From Fasciolopsis buskii (Eukaryota > Platyhelminthes > Trematoda > Plagiorchiida > Fasciolidae), in contig LUCM01010544.1 in the NCBI GenBank assembly GCA_008360955.1, positions 42,720 to 106,719 of the forward strand: 64,000 bases of DNA. The letters are read 5' to 3'. A model generated the notes under the pieces. It was given only the letters and a program-made list of their open reading frames with translations. It had not been told where the DNA came from and searched no databases. Shown one piece after another: positions 12,001 through 21,750 of the stretch. The position numbers and the translations under genes were made by a program. Position 1 is the stretch's first letter, and every line of letters begins with the position of its first letter.

Positions 12001-13022
12001 AACACAATCTATGATTCGGTCCTAAAATATAATGTTTGTGACAAATTTGCCTGTCATCAGGGAGACGAATAAACGACCTTGTAACACGTTGTTGCTTCGC
12101 AGTTAATCGATTCCTTTGAATGAAATAATCAATGTAGTACGTTCTATAGTCTCCCAAATCACGGGGATTCGGTGTATTTATGAAGTGCTTTTCGTGATCA
12201 CTATCTCGTTGATCCCGTTGTCATTGTCGATCTCCGTGTTCGAATTATGGCAAAGTCGATTCCGGTACAATAGAGAAGAGATATCCGATGAATATTGGTT
12301 CTATACCCAAAGAGAAAGGTAGATATTCTATGACATTTTCTATATCTCGCGGTCTCAAGTGATCAATTTTTCCTTGGCAAATTTACGTTAAGAAATATAT
12401 ATATTTCGGTAAAATTTTGAAATTAAAGCAACAATATTCGAAAAGATAATGAACTACTGTACAGAAACCATTTTGTATCGGCAATCAATGATATTTAGTA
12501 GTAATATGCACTTGTCCGAAAACGGAGCTTTGTCAATGGTACTAACGAGGAGTCAACGTTTAGGTTATCAAGGAACAATCTTTTATAAACCACTTTTCAA
12601 CCGGAATCGCCTGTCCTGGTGACAAATGATTGATTAAATGACATTTGAATAGAATTCATTAACGTGACTAAAGTAAACCAGCCGGGTGTTCCCGTGACAC
12701 GAATGGACATTGCTGCTGAAGTGGACAGCCTCCGTTTTCTTTCTCGTTGTGGCCGATTTACCCATAATTATTTCCATTGTAAAAAAATAAAATCGGTAGA
12801 GAAAAAATGTCTTCCAGCTCAGTTGCTCAGTTACACTGCATTTCGGTCACGGAATCGCGTGGAATTCAATCCCTCGCAAGCAAAATTTCAGCCAGAAAGT
12901 TACTCATTTACGATTATTACTTTACAGTAATATCAGCAAAACAATTCAAATCGAATCTTGTTCTCCAAAATATGTTGTGCTTACTTCTATCACTCTTGGA
13001 CAAACTTGGACACCACCATTCG
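9035..13022. other. unassigned sequence with one (TA)n tract
   Basis: A short (TA)n run lies at 10910-10935. A frame at 12116-12322 (+) has one strongly hydrophobic helix-like segment ('VLFVITISLIPLSLSISVF') followed by a charged stretch. It could be an exon of a membrane protein, but the splice sites are poor. A lone B-box-like 'gagttcgaaccccgccgag' at about 10302 has no A box. I recognise nothing else. Confidence 0.35.
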
Positions 13023-13080
13023 GAGAGAGTGAGTGTGTGTGTGCTTGCGTGTGTGTGTGTGTGCGTGTGTGTGTGTGTTT
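13023..13080. repeat. (GT)n microsatellite
   Basis: An interrupted GT dinucleotide run with occasional GC steps. Confidence 0.9.
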
Positions 13081-13195
13081 GCATGCCAGTGACTAACACT
13101 TACGCATCCTGTTCATCACTGTCATCAAATGTTCACATAGTAGTAGCATTGCCAGAAATATGAATCGCATCAATGGTGATAATGATAGTAAGTAG

Positions 13196-13681
13196 CAATA
13201 ATAATAATAATAATAATGGTGGTGGTGGTAGCAATAATAGCACTGGCGCTGATGTTGGTAGCAAATGGTGACAATGTTAATGTTAACACAAGTAATAATA
13301 TATATATATATATAATATAGGTAATGGCTAAAGTAATCGTAGTTGTGGTAATCGCAGTAATAATATTAATACTGTGGTGGCAGTGATGGTGCCAGTACTA
13401 GCAGCGGCAGTAGTAGTAGTATCAGTAATAGTAGTAGTATTAATCGTAGTAGTAATAGTACCAGTATTGGAGGTAGTAATGGAGACGATAGTAGTAGTAG
13501 TAGTGGCAGTAGTGGTAGCAGCAGTAATAGCGGTGGCAGTATTAGTAGTGGCAATATTAGGAGCACTGGCATTAGTAATGGTACCAGTACCAGTAGTAGT
13601 AGTGGTAGTAGTGGTAGTAGTGGTAGTAGTGGTAGTAGTGGTAGTAGTAGTAGTAGTAACAGTAGCAGTAGTAGTAGTAGC

Positions 13682-13718
<37 letters not shown>

Positions 13719-13860
13719 CAGGCCGTGATACTGATAGTATCAGTATCGGTGATAGTGATGAAAGCAGTAGTGCTAGTAGTAATGGCAGTAGTAGTAGTAT
13801 TAGTAGAAGCCGCGGTAATAATAGCGTTAGTACTAGTGAAAACAATAATACTAATGGTAC
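13196..13860. repeat. long trinucleotide repeat tract (AGT/GGT/AAT variants)
   Basis: About 650 bases are built from AAT, GGT, AGT and GCA triplets with a (TA)n insert near 13300. Register is kept over much of 13375-13860, so the frames read as poly-valine/alanine (+) or poly-threonine and poly-leucine (-). These are translations of the repeat, not proteins. Confidence 0.95.
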
Positions 13861-14229
13861 AGTTTATGGTTTGTTTTTCAGCGAACCGTTTTACTTTCGA
13901 GAGCACTCAGTTTCATTGGCCTCGTACATGAATTCTTCAGTGCTTAATCAATACCTACAATCGTTAAACAAATTCACTCACAAAGTGCTTTTGCCCATCC
14001 CGTGCAAAATCTGGGAACATACCTTTGTTCTATATTTGGGTTGTAGAAAAGAAAGTTTGTTCCGTAGCATCGCAAATTACAAAAGTACTTATGCATATAG
14101 ACCCGGAAAAAATGTCCAAATAATCGATTTGTAAAGTGTCTCGACCTATCCACATTTGGATGGGCCAGACCGTACCACTGTGTCACCTTTCTGGACCATT
14201 AGTACATTGACCATGCGTGGCCAGTTGTC
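13861..14229. other. unassigned sequence
   Basis: A short frame (13871-14134, +) follows the simple repeat but has no recognised motif. Confidence 0.35.
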
Positions 14230-14335
14230 TATGATAGCATCGTTTGGATGTGAAGGACGGAGGTTCAAACTCTTCGACCCGCGGTAAGTTCACCCCTTCA
14301 CCCACCCTCCTGGTATCTGCCTTACGGCAGTCATT
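14230..14335 (+). mobile_element. degenerate SINE A-like remnant (A17)
   Basis: 'gtttggatgtgaagg' and 'ggttcaaactc' correspond to the variable arm and B box of SINE A. The A box and 3' tail are lost. Confidence 0.5.
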
Positions 14336-15680
14336 GGTTTCATAAGATTGAAGCCAACTTTAATCAAATTTCATCTTCTATTTGCTTTATTACGAATCCA
14401 ATAAAGTGTGTTCATTTCGAGATAAGTGAATACAGTCAATCGAGTTTTGTGCACTATCAAAGTTGTAAGACATTGCTGATCGTTGGAATCCAATCGGAGA
14501 CTTGCATGTTCAAACAACGAGTTGGTGTTCATCGCTTGACTATCGTACATGTTCAAATCTGTACAACGGTTTACTAGCACTCCAACAAATGCAAGGTTTT
14601 CTAGCTATGTGGCTGAAAGCTTAGGCGCGCGGTGATCAGACAATGGTGAATCAAAGAGATCACGTGCTTGGAGGTTTGGCTCGCAGCTCCGCCAATCATT
14701 TTCGTGGTAGTTGGGCGTTTCGTGTTATTGGGCCGGCTATTGCACGCGACATATTGAGGTCATGTGATTCTGTTCCACTACACGTCTCAGGATCACGGTT
14801 GCCGGCTCCTCACTTTCTCAGCCTGCCGAGGTGCAATGGTTCCCAGTGTCTTCAAGGAGTACGTTTCCCACCATACTCACTACCTGGATCCAATCATCTC
14901 GTTGTAGAACAATTGCAAACCGGGACAAACACCAGTTTCGAATCACTTAATTCATAAATGAGAAACTTGACCTTGAGAATAGGCGTGCCGAAAAAGTGGA
15001 CTTGGTAATAAATTGCTGCATAACTAACACCGAAGACGTTTTTGATTGGTCCAGTGGGCAACCTAAAGAACCCTGGTTACCAAACAGGGAAGGGTCAAAG
15101 ACACATGGATGACGCGAAAGCATGCAACATCGATAACACGCAATTCGTATTCGAGCGTGCTTTCGACAGTGTCAGATTCCGGTTAACTCGGTGAAATGTG
15201 AAACATTATGTCGACAGAAAAATTTTAGAGTGTATCATGCAACAATCATACACAATCGTTCTTCTGGTCATTTTCAGCTGCGGTTAAATGCCCAACGCGA
15301 TTCCCAAACACGGTCTGTTTTGATCGGTGAATCGGCTAACATATGGGGGACCTTGTTTATTCAACAGTCTACAATTTGTGGCCTAATATCAATTCGGAGC
15401 CAAAGTGATTCAGGCGTTTTGATTCGTTCAGGCGCACACATTCTTGGCCAAGCTTTGTCTCAGCTGCAAAAAAACCCTAGGTGATAAATTTCAAGGGACC
15501 GTCCATGTTAGGGTTCAAATATAGTCGTCTGCCTAAATTTTACCCTTGCGCTTTCATTGAACCCGAGAAAACTAGAACAATTCAATCGGGTATATATTCA
15601 TGTTGACGTACATTTCCAGCGGACATAGAGTGTCCATAAGGAAGATACATCTGTTACTCATGGATGTTATACGTCACTCT
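14336..15680. other. unassigned sequence
   Basis: Two frames (14643-14957 and 15191-15484, +) are open but unrecognised. The second has an acceptor-like 'tcattttcag' at about 15277, so an exon is possible but unsupported. Confidence 0.35.
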
Positions 15681-15866
15681 TGGCCGGTGGTGTCCAAGTC
15701 GATAACGTCGTGGCGTTTGGACGTGAAGGTCGCGGGTTCGAATCCTCCCACCGCCGGTCAACTTCCCCAATTGGCAGCACTTTGTTGACGGCGCCCCTCT
15801 TCCTGGAAAATGATGTGCATTTTTATTTCATTAATAAGAAGGAATTAAACGATGAAAAAAGAAACA
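15681..15866 (+). mobile_element. SINE A, copy A3
   Basis: Head with 'gtggcgtttggacgtgaagg' and B box 'gggttcgaatcc', body 'ttccccaattggcagc', tail 'tttcattaataagaaggaat'. The A box is damaged ('ggtgtccaagtcgataa'). Confidence 0.88.
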
Positions 15867-16260
15867 AATAAGTGACCATGTGGTGTCACAACTAACTCGG
15901 AGTCAAACACTTGAAGCATTCGCTATCTCATTCAAGCTGGTTAAATCAGGAACTGACGTTCGTCAATTTACGCGCGGAGATCCGCCAAATCCCATCATAC
16001 CTCAGAGTTACTTTGCTGAGATGGAAAGTGTCATCAAAACATCCAAGAATTGAATTAAACATTCAAGTGCATTTGTCACTTGACATTATGTCAAGCTCGA
16101 CCATTCGTAAGGATGTCACATGATTTGCACGGGACGGATGTAGTCATCGTGTTCCAGCCACCAATGTTCCACAAGTGTACGGCTTTCTGACTTTAGAAAA
16201 CAAATATGCCATTCCATAACACATTCGAGATGGAAAATTTGAGACAGTGATTTGTAATCA

Positions 16261-16640
16261 TCAACCTTTCTTTAAGCCTATGGATCGGATTGGGCTAAAG
16301 TGGAAGATATCAGAATGGGCTAAACGGGGTCGAAAACAGTTCCGGTGTTGATATCGAAGGTCATTGTTTACTGTGAGGTATTTAGCTGATGTTCGACCGT
16401 GTTTTGAACAGTGTACACCAAGATAAGCGAAACGATGTGAAATTGGAATAGAACGGAAATTCTTAATCTCTAACCTCAAAAGTAAAACATACACAAACGA
16501 TGACTTTGCTTGATTCCAGTGCACACACTCGACAACCCCTGGCTCAATTAGGGTTGGGTTATCGTGTAATGGTTCAACGATACCCAGGTACGTCTGCAAT
16601 ACGTGAGCGGCTGAACATTTGATCCGGTCTCATGCACGAT
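16261..16640 (-). repeat. repeat V, arm V1 (contains a 112-codon open frame)
   Basis: The minus strand is open for 112 codons (16599-16261). The middle part ('VVECVHWNQAKSSFVYV') recurs on the plus strand at 19630-19690 as 'IVEYVHWNQAKSSFVYV'. At DNA level 16420-16565 aligns with the reverse complement of 19609-19760 at roughly three quarters identity by eye. The second copy is frameshifted. I do not recognise the protein. It may be a relic of an unclassified transposon or a duplicated exon. Confidence 0.6.
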
Positions 16641-16658
16641 TATGTTAATTTGAACTTT

Positions 16659-16749
16659 GGTCAAGCCAGTGTGCTAGACTGAACTGGCCGCATCACAACC
16701 ATTCACGGGCGCAGGAATGGAAGTCATCCGGCAAAATATCGATGTAAAC
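16659..16749 (+). repeat. repeat W, copy W1
   Basis: Landmarks are 'gccagtgtgctagactgaac', 'gcatcacaaccattcacggg' and 'caggaatgg'. It recurs in the same orientation at 16875-16967 and inverted at 19010-19083. Confidence 0.75.
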
Positions 16750-16874
16750 AGAAGAGATATGACGAGATGAGCCTCGTCGAGGGTTCGAATAACGGTTTGG
16801 TGGGAATATTTTACCAAGCGTGAATGACTTCACTTTTGGTCAGGCCCTAGACACGATGACGTCGATTTTCCCTT

Positions 16875-16967
16875 GGTCAGACACAAGTGAGCTAGACAGA
16901 ACTGCACGAATCACAACCGTTCGTGGGCTCAGGATTGGGAAATCTCGGCTAAATTGGGATGCAAACG
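16875..16967 (+). repeat. repeat W, copy W2
   Basis: A diverged direct copy of W1 about 215 bases downstream ('gagctagacagaactg', 'aatcacaaccgttcgtgggc'). Confidence 0.7.
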
Positions 16968-17539
16968 GACGCGTTCAGGTGATTAGTCGTGCCCTTACAA
17001 ATTTCCAGTTTTTGTAAAAACGGTAAGGTAAAATAATGCAAGCAATGCGCATCTGTTCAGTGTTTGTTCTGACACTCGAATCTTTGTTATGGACTTAAAG
17101 TTGAATGAGAACGTTTTTTTGATCTGGTTAAATGCGTGTGATAGCAGTTTGTTTGATCTGTGTGGTGATTTTAAATGGTTGTACCCGAGAATAAGAAACC
17201 TGGATCATTACACTGTGAGCAGAATGAATATCAACCTCGTGGAGACGGACTTTGTACATTGTCGTTCAATAATCCGATAACTGGTAACAGCTAAAAGAAT
17301 CGAAGTCACCCTACCGAATATTGTTCCGAGAATTTCCTTGTATATTTACCCGGAAATCGGCACAACGAAAGCATTTTGCGAGTACTCATTCTGCATGACG
17401 TGTTTTACATTCCTTTGTGCTTTAATTCCTTTAAATTTCATCATGCTACCTCATCGAAATACGAGGATAGGGGAGAATGTGAGCAAATTTGTGTTGGTCG
17501 TAACTCAAGTTGACGATTTCAATGGTGTCCTTATCGCTG
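16968..17539. other. unassigned sequence
   Basis: Open frames at 17089-17280 and 17338-17580 show no motif. The second runs into repeat X. Confidence 0.35.
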
Positions 17540-18172
17540 AGATTGGCCTCTGTATCGCAAACGTTTTATCACCCGTCAAGGTGACATCATCAGTGCAGGT
17601 GAACAACTGTTGGGATTCATCTCCATTTATTGGATTATCATTGTCGTTCACCTTGAACTACTCCGACAAACCTGACCAGGAGAATATGCGTTCGTTTCCC
17701 ACTCAACTCCCGCTAATGTGACCACTAACCTTCAGAGATTGACATTCGGCCTGAGAAGTTTCATCCGTTTAGTTGTGTGGTGTTGTTTTCATGTTAAATA
17801 TGTGATTATCGTGTGATTCATTTCCGAAAACCGATCGGGATTAGTGATTCAGATCTGTGATTATTGGTCTATGCGACTTGAATTCCGGTTCTTTCATTTG
17901 GCAACGCTATCTGCCTCTCATCCGAGTGCACCCGTGATCCAATTCGATGTGTCTATTGATCGAATTATTTCAAGATTTCTGGTCATACAAAATCATTCTC
18001 GTGTGTCTCTTGGTGACTTGATCGAGAATCTTTCTTGGTCTTCGTGGATGGACATGAGGGAGAGTAAATCGTGTTTTCTTGTAACTAGTTTGTTCCCGTA
18101 CATTTGAGTAGTCACTTTTCTTTCGGTTTGATCAACATACCACTTGTCGCGTTCCATCCACTTCACTTTTTA
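17540..18172 (+). repeat. repeat X, copy X3
   Basis: It aligns with composite copies 1 and 2 from 'gttgggattcatctccattt' to 'cttgtcgcgttccatccac'. It then leaves the shared sequence, so the boundary of X proper lies near 18172. The reverse complement of 17556-17593 reads CTGATGA, then a GTCACC/GGTGAT hairpin, then AAAACGTTTGCG, which is the motif discussed in the findings. Confidence 0.85.
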
Positions 18173-18567
18173 AATGACGTTTGTTTTACTTCCTCTATTT
18201 TCAGTCGCCCGCTTGGTTTGTATTTAAATCATTCGAACATTGGGAACGATCAGTGAGCTACTGTGATTCTATGAAGTTGGAATGGTCTTGTGGTTAATTG
18301 AGATGTATTGTTGATGCATGGGGGAATAACTTTTCTGTTGGACTGGTCCTTTCTCGCTCTTTCTTTGTTCATTACCTGCCCTATTCTTCCTACGAATTTC
18401 TTTGGATATAACACTTTTTTTTCGACCGTCTTGAAGCGACGGCTTTCTTCTTGCTTTCTTAGTCCTTATGTGCATCAGCACTAAATCGTATCCCAAACAC
18501 CGCTAAGGAAAACGTGCAGCTTACTCGTGTTTTCACCCACTTGAATAAAATCGTCCAAAATTTTCAG
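18173..18567 (+). other. unassigned sequence, possible intron
   Basis: No recognised feature. It ends in 'aaaattttcag', a good 3' splice site. Confidence 0.35.
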
Positions 18568-18711
18568 AAAACCAATCTGTCTGATCAGTTCCATATTGGG
18601 TGTCGGGTGTCGAGTGGCACGGGGAGACATGGATTCCCTTGTGTGTATAAACGAAAGGTCTATTTTGTCGATAAGCCAACTAAACTGTTCGTCAATGGTG
18701 AATATGAACCG
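18568..18711 (+). CDS. candidate internal exon, product unknown
   Basis: A 144-base open segment lies between 'attttcag' and the donor 'gtaagc'. Both splice phases are 0, so it would add exactly 48 residues. The translation is of ordinary composition ('GRHGFPCVYKRKVYFVDKP', then 'LFVNGEYEP') and not low complexity. I cannot assign it to a family. Support comes only from the splice signals and the coding-like composition. It lies in DNA between repeats X3 and W3 and could belong to a gene whose other exons are outside recognisable sequence. The evidence would equally fit chance. Confidence 0.35.
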
Positions 18712-19009
18712 GTAAGCTTTCGCCAAATGTGTCTGTCGTTCTTTGGAATCGTTGTACTGACCAAGGCGTCCAGTCTAATGAGCTAGTTCACCAACGCGTC
18801 ATCTATAAGCACGAGGTAACAATATCCAGATTCATCGTTTACCTAGTCAAACGTGATGCATTATACCGGTACTCATGCATCCATCGACATTTATCTAATC
18901 GTATTGCTTCGTGAAATTGCATAGAAACTTGTCTGTCCGAAAAAAGAAGCATAAGAATAGCTTCTACCATACTAACACAGAAGACAGTTCATACCAGTTT
19001 TTAAGAAAT

Positions 19010-19083
19010 GTTCGACGACTTCCATTCCTGGGCCCGTGATTGGTTGTGATGCGGACAATTCAGCCTAGCACACTGGCTTGACA
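19010..19083 (-). repeat. repeat W, copy W3 (inverted)
   Basis: The reverse complement matches W1 ('aagccagtgtgctaggctga', 'cgcatcacaaccaatcacgg'). Together with V2 it forms the second arm of an inverted duplication of 16261-16749. Confidence 0.75.
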
Positions 19084-19109
19084 AGTGTGAATTGGTATAA
19101 TCGTGTATT

Positions 19110-19574
19110 CTTTTATTCACTGCTTACTTTTATTAATGAAATAACAACGTACTCATGAAATAATTCATCATGTGATATCATCGCTCAACACAACATTAAG
19201 AAACCATGGAAGCACTGTACAGCTGTTTCATCCAGCTCGTCAGGAATCATCAGCGGCAGTGCATATCCACCGCGCCCGAACTGGGACGCGAATCCGAACA
19301 AGGACGAACGATTCTGAGTCGAACGCCTTAGCCATTACGCTACCGGGCAGGCTCTGAACGGTTTGTTGAACTTCATCACATGATGATGTTGCACCTATCG
19401 GTCACTGATTTGCACGGTTACTGTCCGTTAGCTCACAGCGTTTATTTTTCAGGAAGGGGGACCGCGACCAGCAGAGGGCTGCCAAGTGGGGAAGTCGGTC
19501 GACGGTGGTTGGATTCGAACCCGCGACCTTCACGTGTGAATGCCACGACCTTCTCTATTTGGCCACCGCCGGCC
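19110..19574 (-). mobile_element. SINE A, copy A4, split by a SINE B
   Basis: The 3' tail is at 19110-19152 ('cttttattaatgaaataac' and nearby bases in reverse orientation). The body and tRNA-like head resume at 19443-19574 ('cagcagagggctgccaagtg', B box 'ggattcgaacccgcg', A box 'ggccaccgccggcc'). The 290 bases between are a complete SINE B. The element itself sits between W3 and V2, which are contiguous in the other arm. Confidence 0.85.
19153..19442 (-). mobile_element. SINE B, copy B2, nested in SINE A
   Basis: A full-length copy in reverse: tail 'accatggaagcactgtacag', tRNA-like head 'gaactgggacgcgaatcc' and 'gccattacgctaccgggcag', and 5' leader ending 'tgtccgttagctcacagcg'. Its position inside the tail of A4 shows it inserted later. 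Confidence 0.9.
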
Positions 19575-19584
19575 AAACGTTCGA

Positions 19585-19900
19585 TCATGTTGCAAAAGTA
19601 ACTGGATTACCGAACCCTAACTGATCTGGGGATTGTCGAGTACGTGCACTGGAATCAAGCAAAGTCATCTTTTGTGTATGTTTGTTATTGAGATTGGAGG
19701 TAAGGAATTTCCATTTTATTCCAATATCACACCCTTTTCGCCTATCTTGATACGGCTTGCATTTGGCCTTTTTTCTCATTGTGTCTGTCGAGTTTGTACA
19801 CTGGATGTGCAAGGAGAAACAACCGACCGTTTTGATATATCGTTTTCATGTTGACAGTGCGGTTCACCGGTGGATTCCGCGAAACGTTTATTACGCGGCT
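19585..19900 (+). repeat. repeat V, arm V2
   Basis: It matches the reverse complement of 16261-16640, with shared 'gtgcactggaatcaagcaaa'. The reading frame that is open in V1 is broken here. Similarity fades after about 19780. Confidence 0.65.
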
Positions 19901-20255
19901 AGTATTAGGCACAGCCTATCAAACTCCGAACGCCTACCGACTCGGATACAGATAACGAATGGGGTTCGGCAAGTTATGAGGCGTATCACCGTTGTCAGGC
20001 CAATTTCAGTTAGTTTTGCAACACATTCGGATCCTAGCCTTCAAAGCAGGGATCCTTATTTGGATATCATTTGAGAGACAAAGAACACGGGTCCGTCCAA
20101 CAGAAGATTTTGACGAACCCAGTGAATAGAGTAGAAAACCTGAGAAAATCAAATTTCCCGCGGTCAATACCCTAAAGTTTGGACACCACAGAAAAATTCG
20201 TATGTTTTTTTCAATCTGTGTTGGCTAACATCCGACGCCGAGTTTGTGCCTGCAG

Positions 20256-20362
20256 GGATCCCATGGCGGAGTTGTGTTCGTCAAGTGGTATTATTCCTAC
20301 GAATGCTTGCTTGGACAAGAAATTGTGCAAATCAGAATGCGTAGCCGGTGTTTCGCTTCTGG
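20256..20362 (+). CDS. candidate internal exon, cysteine-rich, product unknown
   Basis: A 107-base segment between 'gtgcctgcag' and the strong donor 'gtaagaat' encodes about 35 residues with four cysteines ('ELCSSSGIIPTNACLDKKLC', then 'KSEC'). The spacing suggests a small disulphide-bonded extracellular module, but I cannot name it. It would enter in phase 2 and leave in phase 1, so it cannot join directly to the candidate at 18568-18711. Weak evidence. Confidence 0.3.
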
Positions 20363-20429
20363 GTAAGAATTGAAGTAAGTTACAATTTATTCTCTAATGT
20401 TTTAACATTACTGGGATCATGTATGAGGT

Positions 20430-20740
20430 CGATATTCACCGTAGAAGTCACCGATATTGTAGCAGAACTGGACTGATCCGAAGTCAAAAATTATTCCGTT
20501 TTTTCTCGGAAAATTAATGGACGAAACGGACAGCCTCATTTATTTGGTCACTGCATCCCATCTGGCGGTCTTCTGCGATTTGTAGTTTCTTATACCAGTC
20601 AGAAATCTTAGCTAGCATTGTCGTAACAGCCAGTTCTTGATCAACTTCTGGATATAATCGATTTTGTAGTATGAATCCCGAACAAATGACCAGTGCCGAT
20701 AGAGTGTTTGGAAAGGCTTTCAGTTTGACCACCGATATGG
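20430..20740 (+). pseudogene. RTE-like reverse transcriptase fragment (heavily decayed)
   Basis: Pieces in different frames resemble the palm/thumb of fluke RTE-like elements: 'PILxQNWTDP' (compare KVLLQDW), 'LFGHCIPSGGLL' (compare YLGSCISPGG), and 'CLERLSV' (compare DVRRLSVF). There are many stops. The same domain is better preserved at 52075-52260. Confidence 0.45.
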
Positions 20741-20784
20741 CTCTATACCAAAATCATTGACGTTTGTCAACTGAAAATATTTTA

Positions 20785-20920
20785 ATTGTGAATAATATAG
20801 TGTTAATAACACAGCGTTGTTGGTAGATGTAATGCGTCAACGTTTCGACTACCGTAGGTAGTCTTTCTCACGGCAAGTTTGATAACAACGCTGTGTTATT
20901 AACATTATATCATTCACAAT
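20785..20920. repeat. foldback repeat family C, copy C2
   Basis: It starts 'ttgtgaataatatagtgtta' and ends with the inverted counterpart 'aacattatatcattcacaa'. Both ends carry the block around 'ataacacagcgttgtt'. Terminal inverted repeats of about 35 bases flank a centre with 'aacgtttcgactacc'. It lies 370 bases upstream of a Penelope-like relic. Confidence 0.85.
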
Positions 20921-21289
20921 TAAAACCAAGAGATGGTGCATCGATTTTTCGATACATTCCTTACATCGTTTGGTCCTGATATTAAAATCTTCTACTTTCG
21001 ACCAAATTTCCCCGTATCTCGACACCTATATAAATTTCTTATGGATTATGCTTCCGTAAATCCAATCGGATTGAAAATTAATTACAATCCTGCAGTTTCG
21101 CGCCAGCGTGTACCGTGTTCTACACGGTGTAGAAAATCTACACTCACGATCAACCATCAAAAGGAAGAAGAGTTCATGTAACGCACTTTGCTTGTCTACG
21201 CGTTTGCGGAAAATTTCCTCGGATAACATCAGAGGCAGAGGAAGTTATGTGAATAATCAGTCACCTTAAAACAGAAGCAAGTTTTCGTT

Positions 21290-21750
21290 GCTTTGTCATT
21301 TGGACGTGACTATTTGTTTGACCAAATTGGTGGAAATCTGAAATCGGTCATCAAACAGCACAGCGGCGCCTACAACAAACAATCAAAAAGTTCGGCTTCC
21401 TGGAATCACTCGAGCTCTCGTAGTGATTCTAATTTCTTACACAGTGCCCATCCGTTCACTTCGAGGTGCGCAGACACATGAATCGGTAGAATCGATTGCT
21501 GCTTGACTCAGCCCGTGTCAGAACAGATACCGAAATGGCTAGCAAGATCGATGACGCAATACTCCGTGAACGCGTATGCTTCAGCAACATTCCCGACCTG
21601 TTCGATCACAAAGCATCTGATCGCATCGAGTCACAAAAATGCCTTAATTCAATCTTGCAAAGTACAGAGCATAAAAGAAACCTCGAACTACTGGCGTCCA
21701 GTGAGGCCGTGATTATCAGGCTGCATCAGTTAACGGTTTGCGCATAAAAA
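21290..21750 (+). pseudogene. Penelope-like element, GIY-YIG endonuclease remnant
   Basis: Frame 21440-21712 reads 'HPFTSRCADT*IGR' (compare YQFTC-CGDTYIGR of GIY-YIG domains of Penelope-like elements, with the catalytic Tyr replaced by a stop), then 'VSEQIPKWLARSMTQ' and 'SITKHLIASSHK'. The end of the domain is in another frame, 21666-21747: 'SEAVIIRLHQLTVCA' (compare EAVVI--LHKP-LC-QK). At least one nonsense mutation and one frameshift make it inactive. The 21293-21440 segment fits the weakly conserved linker that precedes the endonuclease. The reverse transcriptase part is not seen upstream. Confidence 0.75.

Noticed and set aside
12116..12322. Possible P-type ATPase-like membrane exon
   Set aside because: One hydrophobic helix is not enough, no P-type signature is present, and the splice sites are weak.
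13328..13931. Three overlapping 160-190 codon frames rich in Thr, Leu or Val
   Set aside because: Pure translations of the trinucleotide repeat in different frames.
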